Shown here in pieces: positions 6,034-6,899 of a stretch of DNA of 6,899 nt. The first letter of the stretch is position 1; the number at the start of each line of letters is the position of its first letter. Origin of the DNA: Nanobdellota archaeon (GTDB lineage Archaea; Nanobdellota; Nanobdellia; SCGC-AAA011-G17; VGLX01); contig JAHIPG010000092.1 in assembly GCA_018894775.1 (NCBI GenBank), forward strand, positions 1 to 6,899. Direction: 5' to 3'. The position numbers and the translations under genes were made by a program. Below the pieces are notes generated by a model. That model made no database searches. It worked only from the letters and a program-made list of their open reading frames with translations, and had not been told where the DNA came from.

Positions 6034-6785
6034 GAGAATGCCCTCCTTAAAGCAACCTCATCATCAGTTATGATATCATCAGCAATCTTCCTTAGCTGAA
6101 TCTCATAATTGTTGAACCGTTTAGTGTCTATTTTCTTGTAAAGATTGAAAACATGTTTTTCCAGAAAAATGTTTGATACAAGAGATACCTGCATACCCAT
6201 AATTGCCGAAAGTGTTATAGTCGTTGTCAAACCAGCAATTACAAAACCCGTACCTGCACCTATAATTGCACCTAACCCTATCATGCCAAAGAAAAGACGA
6301 CTTTTGATCTTCCATCTGTTCCACCCATAATCATTAGCACGATTAGAATCCCATTCATTATATTTCTCAAACATCTGGCAGAAATTCTCAAGATTATTCT
6401 GAGTGGGTCTTGCAAAGCTATAATAACCTTTCAGCTGGAAAGGGTTAAGGAAAAAAGAACTGCTGTTAGATGCCTCATTCCTTCTTGAAAGGACATAAAA
6501 ACTGTCTGAAGAGAGAGGGTCCTGCTTATACCAATGGGTATAGTCCTGATTGCATTTAGAGCTTCTCGGCACAACCTGATAATCACTCCTGTCTATAAGA
6601 ATGTCTACCTTTTCATGGACATAAGAGACCATAAATAAAGGTTCATGCAGATAATCAAATAGGTTATTAAGATATTTTCCTTTAACAGCAGGTTTTGGCT
6701 TCACATGAATTTTAGGATCATTAAGAAGCTGTTCTGTCTTCTCTTCCAGATTCTTCTCAGGCCTGAATGTTCTTGGTAATCTCAT
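6030..6785 (-). CDS. First gene of the array: N-terminal-tagged membrane hairpin protein
   Basis: From the ATG at 6785 the protein is 251 residues. A GTG at 6794 in the same frame would add three residues. The ATG is preferred because it places MRLPRTFRPEKNLEEKT at the very N-terminus as in the paralogues, but no strong ribosome binding site separates the two. The soluble domain contains VDILIDRSDYQVVP (60-73), HWYKQDPL (84-91), a YSFAR block (122-126) and NLENFC (131-136). A basic aromatic stretch (154-166) leads into hydrophobic segments at about 164-186 and 188-208, the first rich in Gly. A helical tail ends ALRRAFS. There is no signal peptide; an integral membrane protein with both ends in the cytoplasm is inferred. 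No described family recognised. Confidence 0.75.
   Translation of the reverse strand: MRLPRTFRPEKNLEEKTEQLLNDPKIHVKPKPAVKGKYLNNLFDYLHEPLFMVSYVHEKVDILIDRSDYQVVPRSSKCNQDYTHWYKQDPLSSDSFYVLSRRNEASNSSSFFLNPFQLKGYYSFARPTQNNLENFCQMFEKYNEWDSNRANDYGWNRWKIKSRLFFGMIGLGAIIGAGTGFVIAGLTTTITLSAIMGMQVSLVSNIFLEKHVFNLYKKIDTKRFNNYEIQLRKIADDIITDDEVALRRAFS
6042..6047 (-). promoter_or_regulatory. Ribosome binding site AGGAGG inside the upstream gene's RR codons
   Basis: AGGAGG lies 8 bases before the ATG at 6033. The same bases encode the two arginines in the LRRAFS tail of the first array gene. Confidence 0.75.
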
Positions 6786-6811
6786 TTTTCCCACAACTTA
6801 TATTCATCTCT

Positions 6812-6819
6812 TGTATAAA
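6812..6819 (-). promoter_or_regulatory. Candidate TATA box TTTATACA for the array
   Basis: Minus-strand TTTATACA is centred near 6816. It would place transcription start near 6790-6793, giving an almost leaderless mRNA for the ATG at 6785. This fits the lack of a clear ribosome binding site there. It competes with the upstream candidate at 6868-6875. Confidence 0.35.
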
Positions 6820-6867
6820 GCGATTTTGTAAGAATATAACCCCAATAAAACAATTATTAATCAGGAC

Positions 6868-6875
6868 TATTTAAA
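6868..6875 (-). promoter_or_regulatory. Alternative TATA box TTTAAATA for the array
   Basis: Minus-strand CCTTTAAATAG contains a good archaeal TATA-like core. Its use would give a leader of about 60 bases with no obvious ribosome binding site near the ATG. The core is nearly symmetrical and could also serve a plus-strand gene beyond the window. Confidence 0.3.
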
Positions 6876-6899
6876 GGTTATGAATTACTAAACTTTTGC

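Noticed and set aside
6786..6794. GTG start for the first array gene
   Set aside because: It would add three residues before the conserved MRLP start. The ATG matches the paralogues better, though GTG cannot be excluded.

Overview
The window looks archaeal. Its first gene is the C-terminal part of an archaeal-style PhoU-like protein. Promoter-like elements are TATA boxes (TTTATATAA, TTTAAATA) rather than -35/-10 pairs, ribosome binding sites are AGGAGG/GAGGTG, the one recognisable terminator is a bare T tract, and the DNA is AT-rich. A small-genome DPANN-type archaeon (for example Woesearchaeota-like) fits, but this is inference from style, not from a marker gene.

Layout. Bases 2-565 (+) hold the 3' end of the PhoU-like gene, cut by the window edge. 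It converges, with only 4 bases between stop codons, on a small conserved CPKC-containing protein (570-1049, -) that has its own TATA box and ribosome binding site. From 1114 to 6785 the minus strand carries one tightly packed array of eight genes, transcribed right to left. All seven junctions inside the array are exact 4-base stop/start overlaps (five ATGA, two TTGA). Bases 6786-6899 are non-coding and hold candidate promoter elements for the array.

The array is the notable part. All eight proteins begin with variants of one short N-terminal motif, roughly M-[KR]-[LI]-P-x-[TSG]-F followed by a charged, probably helical stretch. In one protein (3316-4083) this motif lies 11 residues inside. 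Five of the eight (starting at 6785, 5560, 4835, 4083 and 3319) then carry a divergent soluble domain with an aromatic motif ([HF]-W-x-[KR]), an N-[LFV]-x-x-[FVY] motif, a hydrophobic helical hairpin and a short cytosolic-looking tail. One (6033) has the soluble domain without the hairpin. The last two (2612 and 1839) replace the hairpin with a right-handed beta-helix of about 19-residue coils, of the GXGXG type known from the glutamate synthase C-terminal domain and formylmethanofuran dehydrogenase subunit C. No catalytic partner of either enzyme is present.

The arrangement suggests stoichiometric co-expression of diverged paralogues that assemble or localise together through the shared N-terminal tag: membrane-hairpin subunits plus soluble beta-helix subunits. 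The function is unknown. I could not assign the hairpin family to any described system. No tRNA, rRNA, CRISPR array, transposase or other mobile element was seen.
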